Shown: positions 1-12,300 of the stretch, one piece after another
Numbering within the stretch: position 1 is the first letter of the stretch
How the letters are laid out: each line of letters begins with the position of its first letter
Source: Spirodela intermedia
Lineage: Eukaryota > Streptophyta > Magnoliopsida > Alismatales > Araceae
Reading direction: 5' to 3'
Assembly (NCBI GenBank): GCA_902729315.2
Contig: LR746279.1
Span: 4,000,001 to 4,064,000 of the forward strand
DNA length: 64,000 bases
Translations under genes and position numbers: made by a program
The notes under the pieces: generated by a model
What the model was told of the DNA's origin: nothing
The model's database searches: none
What the model saw: only the letters and a program-made list of their open reading frames with translations

Positions 1-480
1 CAATGACAGACTTCATGACCACTGAAATCTTGAGAAATTTACCCTAACCTTGTGCTTACAAAATATAGGTTAATCACCAATGTGAAAGGAGTATCAATTG
101 AAATAACCACCTCTTTACTGATTTATGTCTTTAGAATGCCAACATACTTTCATTGTGCTAACACTTGTAATGGGTATATATGTGACTGTGGAAAAATGTG
201 GAAAACATAACCTACTTCTGACCATTCATTAAAAGTTAAAACTTTCCCCCAAACTTCTCAATTTCCTCACAAAATTCTAATCAAAAACCTTCTTGATTGT
301 GGGGACTATAAAGATAAGTTGAGACTATTAAAGCTAGATTTATGTGTTTTAATTAGTTTATTATTTGATTTTATTTTGTTAACTTGCAGAATAAATATAA
401 GATATATTTTTAATTTTAAAAATCTAAAGTTAAAATACTTAGCATATTTTTTGTTAAAATATAAAAAACTCTTCCACCTA
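1..480. other. AT-rich intergenic DNA, nothing recognised
   Basis: AT-rich sequence without a supportable gene. The short open frames here show no family resemblance. Confidence 0.6.
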
Positions 481-830
481 TTGGTAAGTTGGCACTCGAT
501 AGCTGACCTAGAGGGGGGACAACAGTCGAGTGGGTAGACCTAGACTAGGGGGAGTCATGAGCTGGGCTCGAGTGGCGAAGGCCTTGCTCCGTGGCGTGTG
601 CATTGCTCCCCTTCCACATCTCGATGTTCTATTGATCGTGGGGCAAGGAGCACCTGTACACACGTGTGCACGCGAAGGCAGACCACCTTATTGCCTTCTC
701 CCAAGATGGTCTTGAGTATTATTTTATTTCTGAAGAAGGGATCTCTATTGAGACTATAGCTTTGGTTTATATTTAGGGTATGTCTGAAATATCTCTGATG
801 TGGGACTAAACATTTTCGTATGTTTCAGTG
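480..830 (+). repeat. Dispersed repeat, copy 1 (inverted relative to copy at about 4.7-5.0 kb)
   Basis: A GC-richer island in AT-rich DNA. Several short blocks recur in the same order, on the opposite strand, at about 4710-5030: a block around GAGTCATGAGCTGGGCTC, a block GGGGCAAGGA followed by ACACACGTGT, and a terminal block GATGTGGGACTAAAC. The last type is often seen near the ends of plant LTR or non-autonomous elements. The short open frames here (530-715 and 319-537) are not credible genes. Its class (solo LTR, TRIM or SINE-like) is undecided. Confidence 0.6.
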
Positions 831-1955
831 CAGTCATTTGGAGCACAGTGTGATCCAGTAGTACGTAGCAAGTCACATCATCAGATTCACTAGATCCTAC
901 AATTGGCGAATTGTCACGATACTAGATGTGAAAAGTGATCCATCAGTGGTTTGTGAATCCAATGCCACTCAACATGTACATGGCCTTGAAGGATGATCCG
1001 ATGGCTAGGGAGGTGTCATGGTACCAAGAGCTTAAGTTTCCGATCGGTAGTGATTTACGGCGAGTTAATCCTACGTCCCTCAACGCGCCACGTGACCAAA
1101 CATATCTCATCCAATGACTTGTGAAGCACCACGATACTAGGAACTTAAGTTTTCACACGTATCACTGTTAAGGATATAAAGACAATAATTAATTATTATT
1201 TGGTAAAATAGATTTTATTGATTATCTTTAAGATCCTGATGGTAGTCGTAAATACGTCAATCCATTCTTCCCTCCTTTTGTGTGATCGACGTCTTCGGCA
1301 ATCAGCAAGTTTCTTCCTTCCTCTCTCAACTACACTCAAGGCCTCTAATGAGTGGTCAGCTCTTCCCTTCTTTCTCTAGATGACAGTGATAGTGTGGTCA
1401 ACCCCTCTTCTGGCAAATCTCTCTGGTAAACGGCGCAACACTTTTGGAAGATATTTTTGTGACTTCCGGTGTGGTGTGGCATGTCTGGAATAAACCAAGT
1501 CACCACACTAATGTTTCTAGTTGCCCAAGAGGTAGACTAAACTTAGGCAACAATTTACTTCCTACTTTTAGCATTTACTTACCTACTTTTGTTATTTATT
1601 TGTATTTTACAGCAAGCTATTTCTGTTTCATGCACATTTTGATTGAAATGAGTAGAACTAACTCAAAACTTGATGAATGATCTTCGTTCTTCTTCTAAAT
1701 CCTCCAAAACTCGTCTGAGATTAAGCTAAGATCATTTCCAACTTGTTTTCTATTGATTTTTATAGTCGAATCTCAACATATTCATGTTCCCGATGTTCCA
1801 TGAATAACGAGTATTTTTCTATTTTTGAACACAAAATCACTAAGATTAAAGGCTGATTAATGAGCATTCAACAGTTAAAATAAGTTGGAGACATTCACGG
1901 CTGACCTCATGTCATGTGTGTGAATCCTCGAGCACACATTTGTCTGAGAAAATGG
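831..1955. other. Intergenic DNA, no gene recognised
   Basis: Moderately AT-rich. Open frames of 60-78 codons at 935-1117 and 1444-1680 have no recognisable motif and no splice context, so they are not called. Confidence 0.5.
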
Positions 1956-1959
1956 GTTG

Positions 1960-2325
1960 ATTGTATTTCTCTCTTCCTTCATTTTCATCTTATTTCTCTC
2001 TCCCTCTCTCGTGAGACCTCTCTTCTCTCTCTATCTCTCGTGAGATCTCTCCCTTTCTCTCCCTCTCTCTCGATCGATCTCGTTCTCTTTCTCTCTCTCA
2101 TGAGACTTTTCTCTCTCTCTGTCTCATGTGAGATTTCTCTCCTCCTCTCTCTTGCTCTCCCTTTCACAAGAAATCTCATCTTTTCTCTCTCTCGTGAGAG
2201 CTCTCTCCTCCTTTCTTTCTCTCCCTTTCATGAGAGATCTCATCCCTTCTCTCTCTCATGAGAGCTCTTTCTTCTCTCTCTTTTCCTCTTTCTTTTTCTT
2301 CACTTTCTTTCCTTTATTCTTCTAA
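1960..2325. repeat. TC-rich degenerate microsatellite with ATGAGA/TCTCAT palindromes
   Basis: About 360 bases made almost entirely of C and T on the + strand, interrupted at irregular spacing by short palindromic units such as CTCATGAGAG and CTCGTGAGA. Both strands show long Ser/Leu-rich or Arg/Glu-rich open frames purely because of this composition. Flanking DNA is AT-rich. Confidence 0.85.
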
Positions 2326-4705
2326 CCTCACCCTTCTATTTTATTATTTCTATTAAATATTAATAAAATATTAAAATCACTTTATATATAAATTCAATTA
2401 GTTTTCACAACAGATTAATCAATCTCCATGTGCTTGACTTGAGACTTACTTCTATACTAGTATTTTATTAAGTCTTAGTTGTAAATATTATTTAGTGTGC
2501 ATTTAAACACAACAAGTGCGCACTAGAAACCAAACAACATTTCAGCTTTTACATTATGCATGCAAAACTCACCTTCCTTCTAATATTCATTGCTAACAGT
2601 GTGATATCTACTTTTCTCATTATCCTTTATCTTATGCATCAATTATCACTTGAATTCTAAAATATTTGTAAATTGGTAAATCCAACTCAAATCCTCACCA
2701 TCTATTGAACTTTGATTAAATTCAGTTCAACTTGGCTATTCATATCATTATCCATGTTCAGTCCCTTCCCAAATGGCACCGCATCCTTTTATTATATATT
2801 TCTCAATGTAACATATTACCCAATTTTATTGTATAGTGAGATAATTAGATCAACAAATGTGGTATGTGGATGCTAGATATCTAATAAGAATTCTGCTTTA
2901 TCATAAAATTCCTTTCTGACATCATCTTACTTTCATGGTTCACATTAGTCTATAAATTGTATCCAATTGGGGGAGGGGTGGGTAAAACATTAGGGTAGAA
3001 TCTAAATAGAATTTATGCTTAAATAATATCTGAAAATTAGAAGGACAATATCTAGAACGAAGCTGACTTTAGCTCTTCAAAAGTTACACCATACATCTAA
3101 CGATAGTGAATGTTTTTTCATAGAGTATTGTGATTTCTGCATCCACTCTCTTAATATAAAAAATGATAAATATAACTAGTATAGAATCTTTAACTCTGAA
3201 GTGACGAAATATGAATATACATATCCTTAATTAATATAAACAAGGTTCTTATTTGAATAAATTCTTAATATAGAAATGAGCATCTATGTGATGGGTATTT
3301 TCATATGATAAAAGGCAGAAAGATTGTCATACACTACCAAAAACCTTAGCCATTGACTGAAATCTCCACAATTGTGTTCTGAAGGGAGGAAACAATTAAA
3401 CACAAAAGAAAGACTTCAATAATGGAAATTAAATATAGCTTCCTCTAATTACTTTATTCCCTGTATTTTTTATTAATAAAAGATGGAGACTGATGTGACC
3501 TTATTACTGTATAATAAATCACACAAATTGAAAATTTATAAAATTAATAAACACTAATTTTAAAAAATTTAAAACTACTTCAGTACAAATAAATAAATTA
3601 TAATTTGACAAAAGGTTTCAAAAATAGTGTAAAATTTTCAAGTCAATTATCAAGATGTAAGATAGTATTGGATAAACATTTAGAATTTTTTGTAAAGAAT
3701 ATGATATTTTATAATTTTTAGACTAAATAATAAAGAGAAAATAAATTTAAAAATTCATGAAAAAAGAAAATTTAAGTGCAGATATCATGATGATGTCATC
3801 ACCTTGACAAACATGATTCAAGTAGAAATAAAGATCAATTTAGTTATCCTTATATAAATGATTATAGACAATTTAATTACTCAAATTAAGATTTATAAAA
3901 GTCAAAAGAATTGTAATAGACTATATAATAATTTCAAAACTTGAAATCGTATAAAATCTCACTAATTTAAATAAAAATTAAGTTTAAAATAGAAAAGACA
4001 AAGTTACAGTTTTATGACAGTGATCACCAAAATTATGAGTGTTCGGGAAGATTGTCATATGATATCCACAGCTTCAAAGACTCATCTTAAACATTCACAA
4101 TGTGGGTAATCTTTAGATCTTTAAGGGCAAATATTAATAATTGTCACCGACTGAATCAAAAATTTGATGGCATATGAGTCTCTTGTAGCTGTCACCTAGT
4201 GGAGATGAGCTAAATGACAGTAAGGCACGTCTCAAATAACTTATTCATCAAGTTCATGCAACGAGAAGAAGCTCATATCACATTTGATACACATTAAGAA
4301 GGTGATGACTTGTCTCCTAGTATTGTTCTCTTCTCAATGACAACTCATTTTTCAATCAATTGGAGATTTTTTTTTTGAATAATCTGTGATTTTTCAATTT
4401 GAAATCCTCAATCAGTTGCTAATGATGATCCACAAATAGCATTGACAAAATTTCCATCAATGTGCAAACAATTTCAATGGCTTAATCGATGAATTGTATT
4501 CTATAGAAAAATTAAAAAAGTTAAATAAGTAAAAGATATAAAATGTTGCTCTAGTAGGCTTCAAACCTTCACCAATCACCTACCTACATAAAGAGAGTTA
4601 GATAAGTACACAAATACCCCTTGCCTAGTGACATCATAAGGACATTTCCTTCTTATAATAAAAGGGTGTTTTAGGTATAAAATATTAAATAGAAGTGATA
4701 GCGAG
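2326..4705. other. AT-rich intergenic DNA, no gene recognised
   Basis: Strongly AT-rich with stops in all frames. No exon-like GC island, splice-bounded frame or protein motif was seen. Confidence 0.6.
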
Positions 4706-5030
4706 TAGTGGTGTGGGTTTAGTTTCACATCAACTATTTCCTAATATTTGAGACACATATATGTCTTTACCTTGTCTTGTCATCAATGTACTTGCTCTCA
4801 CATATACACGTGTGTATAATCATTCCTTGCCCCATGCCCAGCTGGCCACTAGTTATATGGAAGGAGAGTGACTCACACATTCTCTAACTAATTCTTAGCC
4901 ACTTGAGCCCCTAGCTCATGGCTCCCTTGAGTGTCCCATTGATTGACCCGAATAGCTAGTGGATCCCCTAGTTGTGCCTCTGATCCACGTGCAGGCTTGG
5001 CTAGTCAAAGGGTTCCTCCTTTTTCTATAT
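4705..5030 (-). repeat. Dispersed repeat, copy 2 (inverted relative to copy at 0.5-0.8 kb)
   Basis: Read on the minus strand, this island matches the 480-830 copy in block order: GGGAGCCATGAGCT, then GGGGCAAGGA followed by ACACACGTGT, then GATGTGAAACTAAAC. The copies have diverged by substitutions and small gaps, so the insertions are old. A tRNA B-box-like string (GGTTTGAAGCC on the minus strand) lies just outside, at about 4555-4570, which weakly suggests a Pol III-derived element nearby. Confidence 0.6.
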
Positions 5031-8000
5031 ATTTTTTTCTTTTTTTCTTTTTTATATTTATCTCAAAAATATGATTATAAAAATTATATAAATTTACATT
5101 AATAAACTAAAAACCTATTTTCTCAATTTAACATAAATATAAGTATATTAATCATAAGTTCAAGTTTAAAATATATTATTAATTAAGTATTAACTCATGA
5201 TAATAAAGATTTATTAGAGACCATAGTTAACTAAACGCAACCTTAATCTTCAAAAATGGGTGCAACTTTTTGGTGTGACAAGAGTTAAACATTGCAATTG
5301 ATTTACTTTTATGGATTCACAAAAGAACTATTTTACTATCATACTTCTCAATGGTTTTGGATTTTATTGAACTCAGATGATGTCTATTAAAGTTTACTAC
5401 AATCATTAGATGAGAGTTATCATTGGGACACCAATTATGTTTATCTAAATTTCTTTTCTTTGATGTGTTTATTTTTTTCAAGACAAAAAGAATAGATTAT
5501 TTAATGATCAAAAATTTGGATTAGAAATAAATTACTAATAATTTTAAGAATGATAAAATGAAATCAAAATGGAATGCAAAAATTTGGTTTAGAGATACAT
5601 CACTTTGCTTGTCTAACACTTGAAAATAGAGTATGAGAAAATTAATGCAAATTGATTGAAAGGGAATAAGAAAATGAATTCAAAGGCTACCACTGAGATG
5701 ATGGATTAAGTGAAACGAAAATAAAATTCAGTCAAAGTGAAAATCAAATTTGTAAACACCTACTAAGGTTCTACTTGTCTCTAATTGTCACCTAGAGAGA
5801 ACTCATAGAAAAAGCTTAAAAATTCCCTGACTTTCATGCTACTCTCCAACTCAAAACTTTATTTTCTTGGAGCTTCCTTTAAATATTTTTTCCGAAAATC
5901 TAAACAATCCCTGCCAAACAAGGAATTCTTGACTATTTATTTCATTGTCCAAAACAAAGCACTGCTCTTGACATATACATGGACAACATGAGATATAATG
6001 TTTGCCTCTTCGTTCATTAACTTATGCTGAAATGGCCAAAATAATACTAATGTGGCAATGAATACATGCATTTTTTGCCGATGTTTTGATAATTTCCAAA
6101 TTATTAAAATTTACCACAAAATTGCTTGATAAATTCCCTCAAAAATCTAAGAAAAATATTTTTCTAAATTTGAACTTCACGATTAATTTTCTCTCAATTG
6201 TAAAATAATTTTCAAGATTATAAGCTTTAAGAAATCATGTTAGTAAATAGATTAATAGTTAGAAATATCTTCATATTGCATAAATCATTAATACTTACCA
6301 AATTAAACATAAATTCATCACATAATTCCCAGATAAGTGCATATTTAACTTGAGGAATTTGGTATTTTACATTGATTCATGTGAAAATTACTTCAATTTT
6401 ACCATAGTTGTTATAACATTGGAAAAGAGAGGATTCCAAGTATAAAGTACTCAACATCATTATCTTTATTCAATTTCTAGATGTATCTCAAGTCAACACC
6501 ATCATTTCAAAGCATCCCATGGAAAAATATTCTTTTATTATTTTTGAGATAAACTTTTAACTAAATATCTTTTAGTCACTTAAGGAAGATGAACCATTTA
6601 ATCCAAGTTTAAGATAATTAAGGATATAAAATTTAATGAGAAATAAATTGAGTAATCAATGGTTGTGATCAGAACTTCCATCTAAAAGAACTCAAGAATG
6701 GAATTGTTTTAAATGAGTAGATGTAGCAAGGGGAAAACCACCTCAAAAACCTTTGAGTTTAATAGTTTTAGAACTATGAATATCATGGGACTTGAGATCT
6801 GAAGGAAAGATCTAAGATGCTTGAGGTAGTTGATGAAAATCAAAATAAAAAGTCAAGTAATTCAACCCCCTCTTATTGATCTAAGTGTGGCCTTAAATCC
6901 ATCATCATTTACCCCAATACTTCAATCAGAAGTCACTCCAGTACACTATTAACCTTCTTACTCAAGCCTGCATAGAAAAAAAAGAGGCTCGCTAAAGAGA
7001 AATGTCAAAATATGCGAATTTGTGTGTGCATAGAAAGGAGGGATTCTAATAACCATCACATAAAACTACATGAGCTCAATCAATTAAGGGAAATGAAATA
7101 TCTTCAGCTCAAGTTTTTCATATCCACCTTTATTTAGAAGCTTGACACCATCTACATTGATGAAGAAGCCTCATTAATTTTATAAATGCAAGGGAAATAT
7201 TTTCATTTCGTGCAATTATATTGTGACAAAACTTGACCTACCTTTAGCATTAAATTTTGGTAAAAGGAGTGGATACTCCTCTAATTGAGCCACAGAGAAC
7301 TATCTATCAAGAAATAAACTATCAAGAAATTTAGTTAGTTGGAGATGTCAGTCCAATCAGTTGAGTCTAGAATCTACACTCTAACCTAGTAAGGATATAG
7401 TAGAATCCAAGGAGAATGCCCTCAGAGAGAGTAAGTCAAGAAGGCAAAATCACTATAAAGTGTGGTGTGAATTTGGTGGTACCCAACTCTAGAAGAAAAA
7501 ACCAAGTTACAAGAAAATTACCCCAAAAGGAAAAGATCAAATCATCCCTCCCCTTCTTGATATTATGCTGCCACCAAGAAACAAACATTTAAAACTGACA
7601 CTTGGCACAAGGGTGTGCATTCCACTAACATAGGAGTACATTTGTTGATAGCCAACTTGGTCTAGGAGGTTTGAATCTCCTATTTATTACCTAGAGCCCT
7701 CATAGCTCTTCCCTAAACTTGATAGGACATAAACCCACCTCAAAACTATTACAAATATTTGAAAAATAAAATAAAATTCCTATTTATTAAATAAAAATGT
7801 ACTCGAGTCTATATTTGTAAATTTTCCACCAATTACTATTCTCATGAGAGAAAATTCCCTAGCTCAAGTAAAGTACCATTTACGTCAAACTAAAGAGAAT
7901 TTTTTAAAAAAATAATTGATATAGATTAAAAAGAGAAGGCACATATTTATATCTTATCCCTACTATTTGTCATTCAATTGCTAACAAATTTCAATCATTA

Positions 8001-8650
8001 TGCAAGAGTCCCTTGTTAAGAATAGTTATTGAAGGAGAAATTAAGCTAGTGGAACATCATGAAGTACAAACCACTAATCAAATATTACATGTTATATTTG
8101 TATGTGTTAGGTGGGTAATAGTGTTAGTTAAATGTTGGGTAAATCTGACCTCTTGGATCAATGTTACCAAGTTAAGTGAGTTGACACTTTGAATCACCTC
8201 CTTAATATGCCCTACTTAATTCCTCCATATTACCAATTGTAACCCTCTATGTTGTTTATCGAGATTACATAGTTTCCCCTCAACAACTTAAATGCCTTCT
8301 TGTTTTGTATCCTAATTGGTGTGAGATTTAAGTTCCTTGTACAAATCAAATGGAATCAATCAAGATTCAGCTGCCCATCTAAAAGATTTTCCTTGGTCAA
8401 ATGTAACCAAACTATGTAGGCTGAGAATTGGGGTACTTTGACGTTAATAAAATTTAAAATTTATATGCATGCATCACTATACCTTTTTTTTCCGAAAATA
8501 GTGATTAATACACTTACAACTGGTGTGCATCAATAAAATATTAAATGTGAGTCATTATATTTTATATTTTACATGGATCTTTTTCAAAAAAATTGTCCCC
8601 TCCTACTTGTTCTATTCGGCGCATCATTAATATTGCAGGTCCCTTGGAGC
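5031..8650. other. AT-rich intergenic DNA, no gene recognised
   Basis: About 3.6 kb of AT-rich DNA with dense stops on both strands and no coding signature. It is probably old transposon-derived spacer, but no element boundary or domain could be identified. Confidence 0.55.
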
Positions 8651-8689
8651 AATTAAACTTGCTCTCTTTCCTCCCCTTCTCCCCCCCTG

Positions 8690-9047
8690 CACCGTCCAAA
8701 GGACCATACCGGAGCTAAGGGCCGGGCCTATCCTTGATTTGGGCTATTTGGCTTGGGCCTAGGAGGCCCCACTGTTGGCTTGATCTCCAGAAGCACGGGA
8801 CTCCCCAAGGTTTGTGGCCCATCGGGCCCATTAAGGTTTTGACCCAACAAGTGCGATAGAAATGGAGGGGAACCGACGGCCCGTTTACTGTAGAAAACTG
8901 GTTAGGGTCCCACTCCGCCACACTTCCTCACAGGCTGTTCGCAGTGCCTGGATCTCTCTCTCTCTCTCTCTCATCCACCGTAGATCCACTACTCTCCTAT
9001 CAAGATCCACGAGAAACCGCTTCTTATATCACCGAACATCGGAGACT

Positions 9048-9081
<34 letters not shown>

Positions 9082-9346
9082 CCCGTCGCAGCGGCGAGCA
9101 GCGGAGAGAAGACGGAAGTGGAGATCGGCCGCTGCGGCTGGTGGATCCGGGCAGCTCCATCCGAGGTCGTACTCCGGCCGCTCCTGCTCCTTCAGAATTC
9201 CCTGTTCTGGATTCCTTCTCCTATTCTCGCCTCGAATTCTTCTCAACAGTCAGATCTACGCTCCCCGACCCCAGATCGGCGCTGGTTCCTCTCAGATCTC
9301 TCGCCCTGCGGAGCCCTAGTCTCGCGGTTGCTGAAGAGGAAGGGAG
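8690..9346 (+). promoter_or_regulatory. COPB1 promoter and 5' leader region
   Basis: An abrupt rise in GC just upstream of the COPB1 start. It carries four TGGGCY site II-type elements (TGGGCT at 8740, TGGGCC at 8754, and reverse copies GGCCCA at 8816 and 8825). In plants these are TCP-bound elements typical of constitutively expressed housekeeping and ribosomal genes. Two (CT)n tracts (8953-8972 and 9054-9082) lie downstream, where the 5' leader is expected; CT tracts are common in plant core promoters and leaders. No clear TATA box was picked out. An upstream ATG at 8862 opens a long out-of-frame reading frame and matters only if transcription starts above it. Confidence 0.65.
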
Positions 9347-12300
9347 ATGGAGAAGTCCTGCACCCTGCTGGTGCATTTCGACAAGAGCTCCCCCGCGCTG
9401 GCCAACGAGATCAAGGAGGCGCTCGAAGGCAACGATGTCCCGGCGAAGATCGATGCTATGCGCAAGGCCGTCATGCTCCTCCTCAATGGCGAGCCCCTCC
9501 CTCAGCTCTTCATCACCGTTGTTCGCTACGTTCTGCCCTCCGAGGACCACACCATCCAGAAGCTGCTCCTCCTCTACCTGGAGATTATCGACAAGACGGA
9601 CGCCCGCGGCCGCGTCCTCCCGGAGATGATCCTCATATGTCAGACCCTCCGGAACAACCTCCAGCACCCGAACGAGTACATCCGCGGGGTCACCCTGCGC
9701 TTCCTCTGTCGCCTGTCGGAGGCCGAGATTATCGAGCCTCTGGTGCCGTCCGTACTCAGTAACCTGGAGCATCGCCATCCCTTTGTCCGGCGGAATGCCG
9801 TCCTCGCCATCATGGCGATCTACAAGCTACCACAGGGGGAGCAGCTCCTCGTCGACGCCCCAGAGACTATCGAGCGGCTCTTGTCTACCGAGCAAGACGC
9901 CTCCACGCGTCGCAACGCCTTCCTGATGCTGTTCCAGTGCGCGCAGGACCGCGCTGTTGCTTACCTGCTCTCCCATATCGAATCCGTCACCGAATGGGGG
10001 GAGCTGATGCAGATGGTGGTTCTCGATCTGATTCGGAAGGTGTGCCGAACGAATAGGGCGGAAAAAGGGAAATATATTAAGATTATCATCGGGTTGCTGG
10101 ACTCCGCCTCAACATCCACGGCAGTGAGCTACGAATGTGCTAGCACGCTGGTGTCTCTCTCTTCGGCACCCACGGCCATCCGTGCCGCTGCCAACACCTA
10201 CTGTCAGCTCCTCCTCTCGCAGAGCGACAACAATGTGAAGCTCATTGTCCTTGACCGGTTGAATGAGCTCCGCTCTGCGCACCGGGACATCATGGTGGAG
10301 CTGATCATGGACGTCCTTCGTGCCTTGTCCAGTCCTAACCTTGATATTCGCAGGAAGACCATTGACATTGCTCTTGAGCTCATTACCCCAAGGAACGTCG
10401 ATGAAGTGGTTATGACCCTCAAGAAGGAGGTCGTGAAGACACAGAGTGGTGAGCTCGAGAAAAATGGGGAATATCGGCAGATGCTGGTGCAAGCCATCCA
10501 TTCCTGCGCCATCAAGTTCCCAGAGGTAGCAGGCAACGTCGTCCATCTCCTCATGGACTACCTTGGTGACAGCAATGTGGCCTCAGCAATGGATGTGGTC
10601 ATCTTTGTTCGTGAGATTATTGAGACTAATCCAAAGCTTCGCGTCTCCATCATCACCCGCTTGCTGGACACATTTTACCAGATCCGCGCAGCTCGTGTGT
10701 GTTCATGTGCTCTCTGGATCTTGGGTGAGTACTGCCTTTCACTTTCAGAAGTGGAGAGTGCTATTGCCACCATCAAGCAGTGCCTTGGTGATCTCCCATT
10801 CTACACTCTCAACAGTGAGGAGACTGACTCATCAGACACATCACAGAAGCCCTCTCAAGTTAATTCCACAGCTACAGTGTCATCTAGGAGACCTGCAGTT
10901 CTTGCAGACGGGACCTATGCCACGCAGAGCGCTGCTTCTGAGACAGCCATCACTGCTCCCACTCTTGCAGCTGGGTCCTTGTCATCACCAGGAAACTTAA
11001 GATCCTTGATCCTTGGTGGAGATTTCTTCTTGGGGGCTGTTGTTGCTTCCAATCTGACCAAGATTATTCTGAGACTAGAAGAAGTCCAACCATCAAAGAC
11101 AGAAGTCAACAGGGCTGTCAGTGGTGCATTATTGATCATGGTGTCCATGCTGCAATTGGGGCAGTCTTCTGTGATGCCCCATCCTATTGATAATGATTCC
11201 TATGACCGCATTGTTCTTTGTATTAGATTGCTATGCAACACAGGTGATGAAGCAAGGAAGATATGGTTGCAGTCTTGTCGCCAGAGCTTTGCAAAGATGC
11301 TCTCGGACAAGCAGCTGCGTGAGATAGAAGAGATAAAGGCAAAAGCCCAAGTTTCTCATGCTCAACCGGATGATCTTATTGACTTCTACCATTTGAAGAG
11401 CAGAAAGGTGAGATAGCATAGTCCTTGCTCTTGCCTGCAAGTTAGCGAATATACTTCCCTTTCGTTTAGGTCCCCCAAAGTTCATCAAATTTCTACTTTG
11501 GTTTGAAGCTGACATTTTTTTTTGTGATTCCAATCGATTCAATTATGTTTATTATATAGAATAGAACCGTGTTCATGCAATATGTTTTGAGGTTTCACTT
11601 AAAAAATTTGAATCGTGAACATGTTGATCAATATCTATGTGATGGAAGCACGAAGATTTACGAATGGAATGCCGTTCCGAATTTAGTGTTTAGGCAGTAT
11701 TTGGGGATGATTCGCTGTCCTGATTTCTGTTTTTTTATCCTGGTGAAATGTGGATATCTTAGTTAGCATGGGTTTTCCGTTGGCAATAAATTTGCCGGTT
11801 TCAAGCTGGATCTCACTCTAAAATAAAACCAGGAACATGTTTCCTTGCTTTTTATTTGGTATCCACATGTCTCAATTATGAAGTCGGAGAAATTCAATGC
11901 GCATGGAGCTTGTAAAGCAGTTCTGTATAATTTCTTTGTATCTCCATTTAAAATTCCTTACTGCCATATTTTATGGTTTATTATTTGCATCACATCTTCT
12001 TTAAAGTTTCAAACATTTTGTCTAACAACACATCATGAGAAATGCAGTTTTTTATTGTCTGACTCATCGAACTAATCCATTTAGTGGCTTCAGGAAATTT
12101 ACAACAATCTTCATTAACTGTCTTCCTCTCTTATTGCTACCCATCCAACATAATTGTTTTGCTAAAAGGTTTCTATACTTGGTTTCGTTTCTGAGTCGGA
12201 GTATTTTGTCCCCTTTACCATTCTTTTAAAGGGGGACACGTAACGTATGAAATGATTGGAGCTTGTATTTTGAGAGAAAATGACTTGCAAGCTTAATCAA

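Noticed and set aside
1985-2261. Long Ser/Leu-rich and Arg/Glu-rich open frames in the TC block
   Set aside because: Produced by the simple-sequence composition, with no start context or domain.
7655-7700. tRNA-like string (TAGCCAACTTGG then GGTTTGAATCTC)
   Set aside because: The A-box-like and B-box-like strings are only a few bases apart and no cloverleaf can be folded.
9221-9778. 185-codon antisense frame over COPB1 exon 1
   Set aside because: Mirrors the real coding frame and arises from its high GC; COPB1 on the plus strand is unambiguous.
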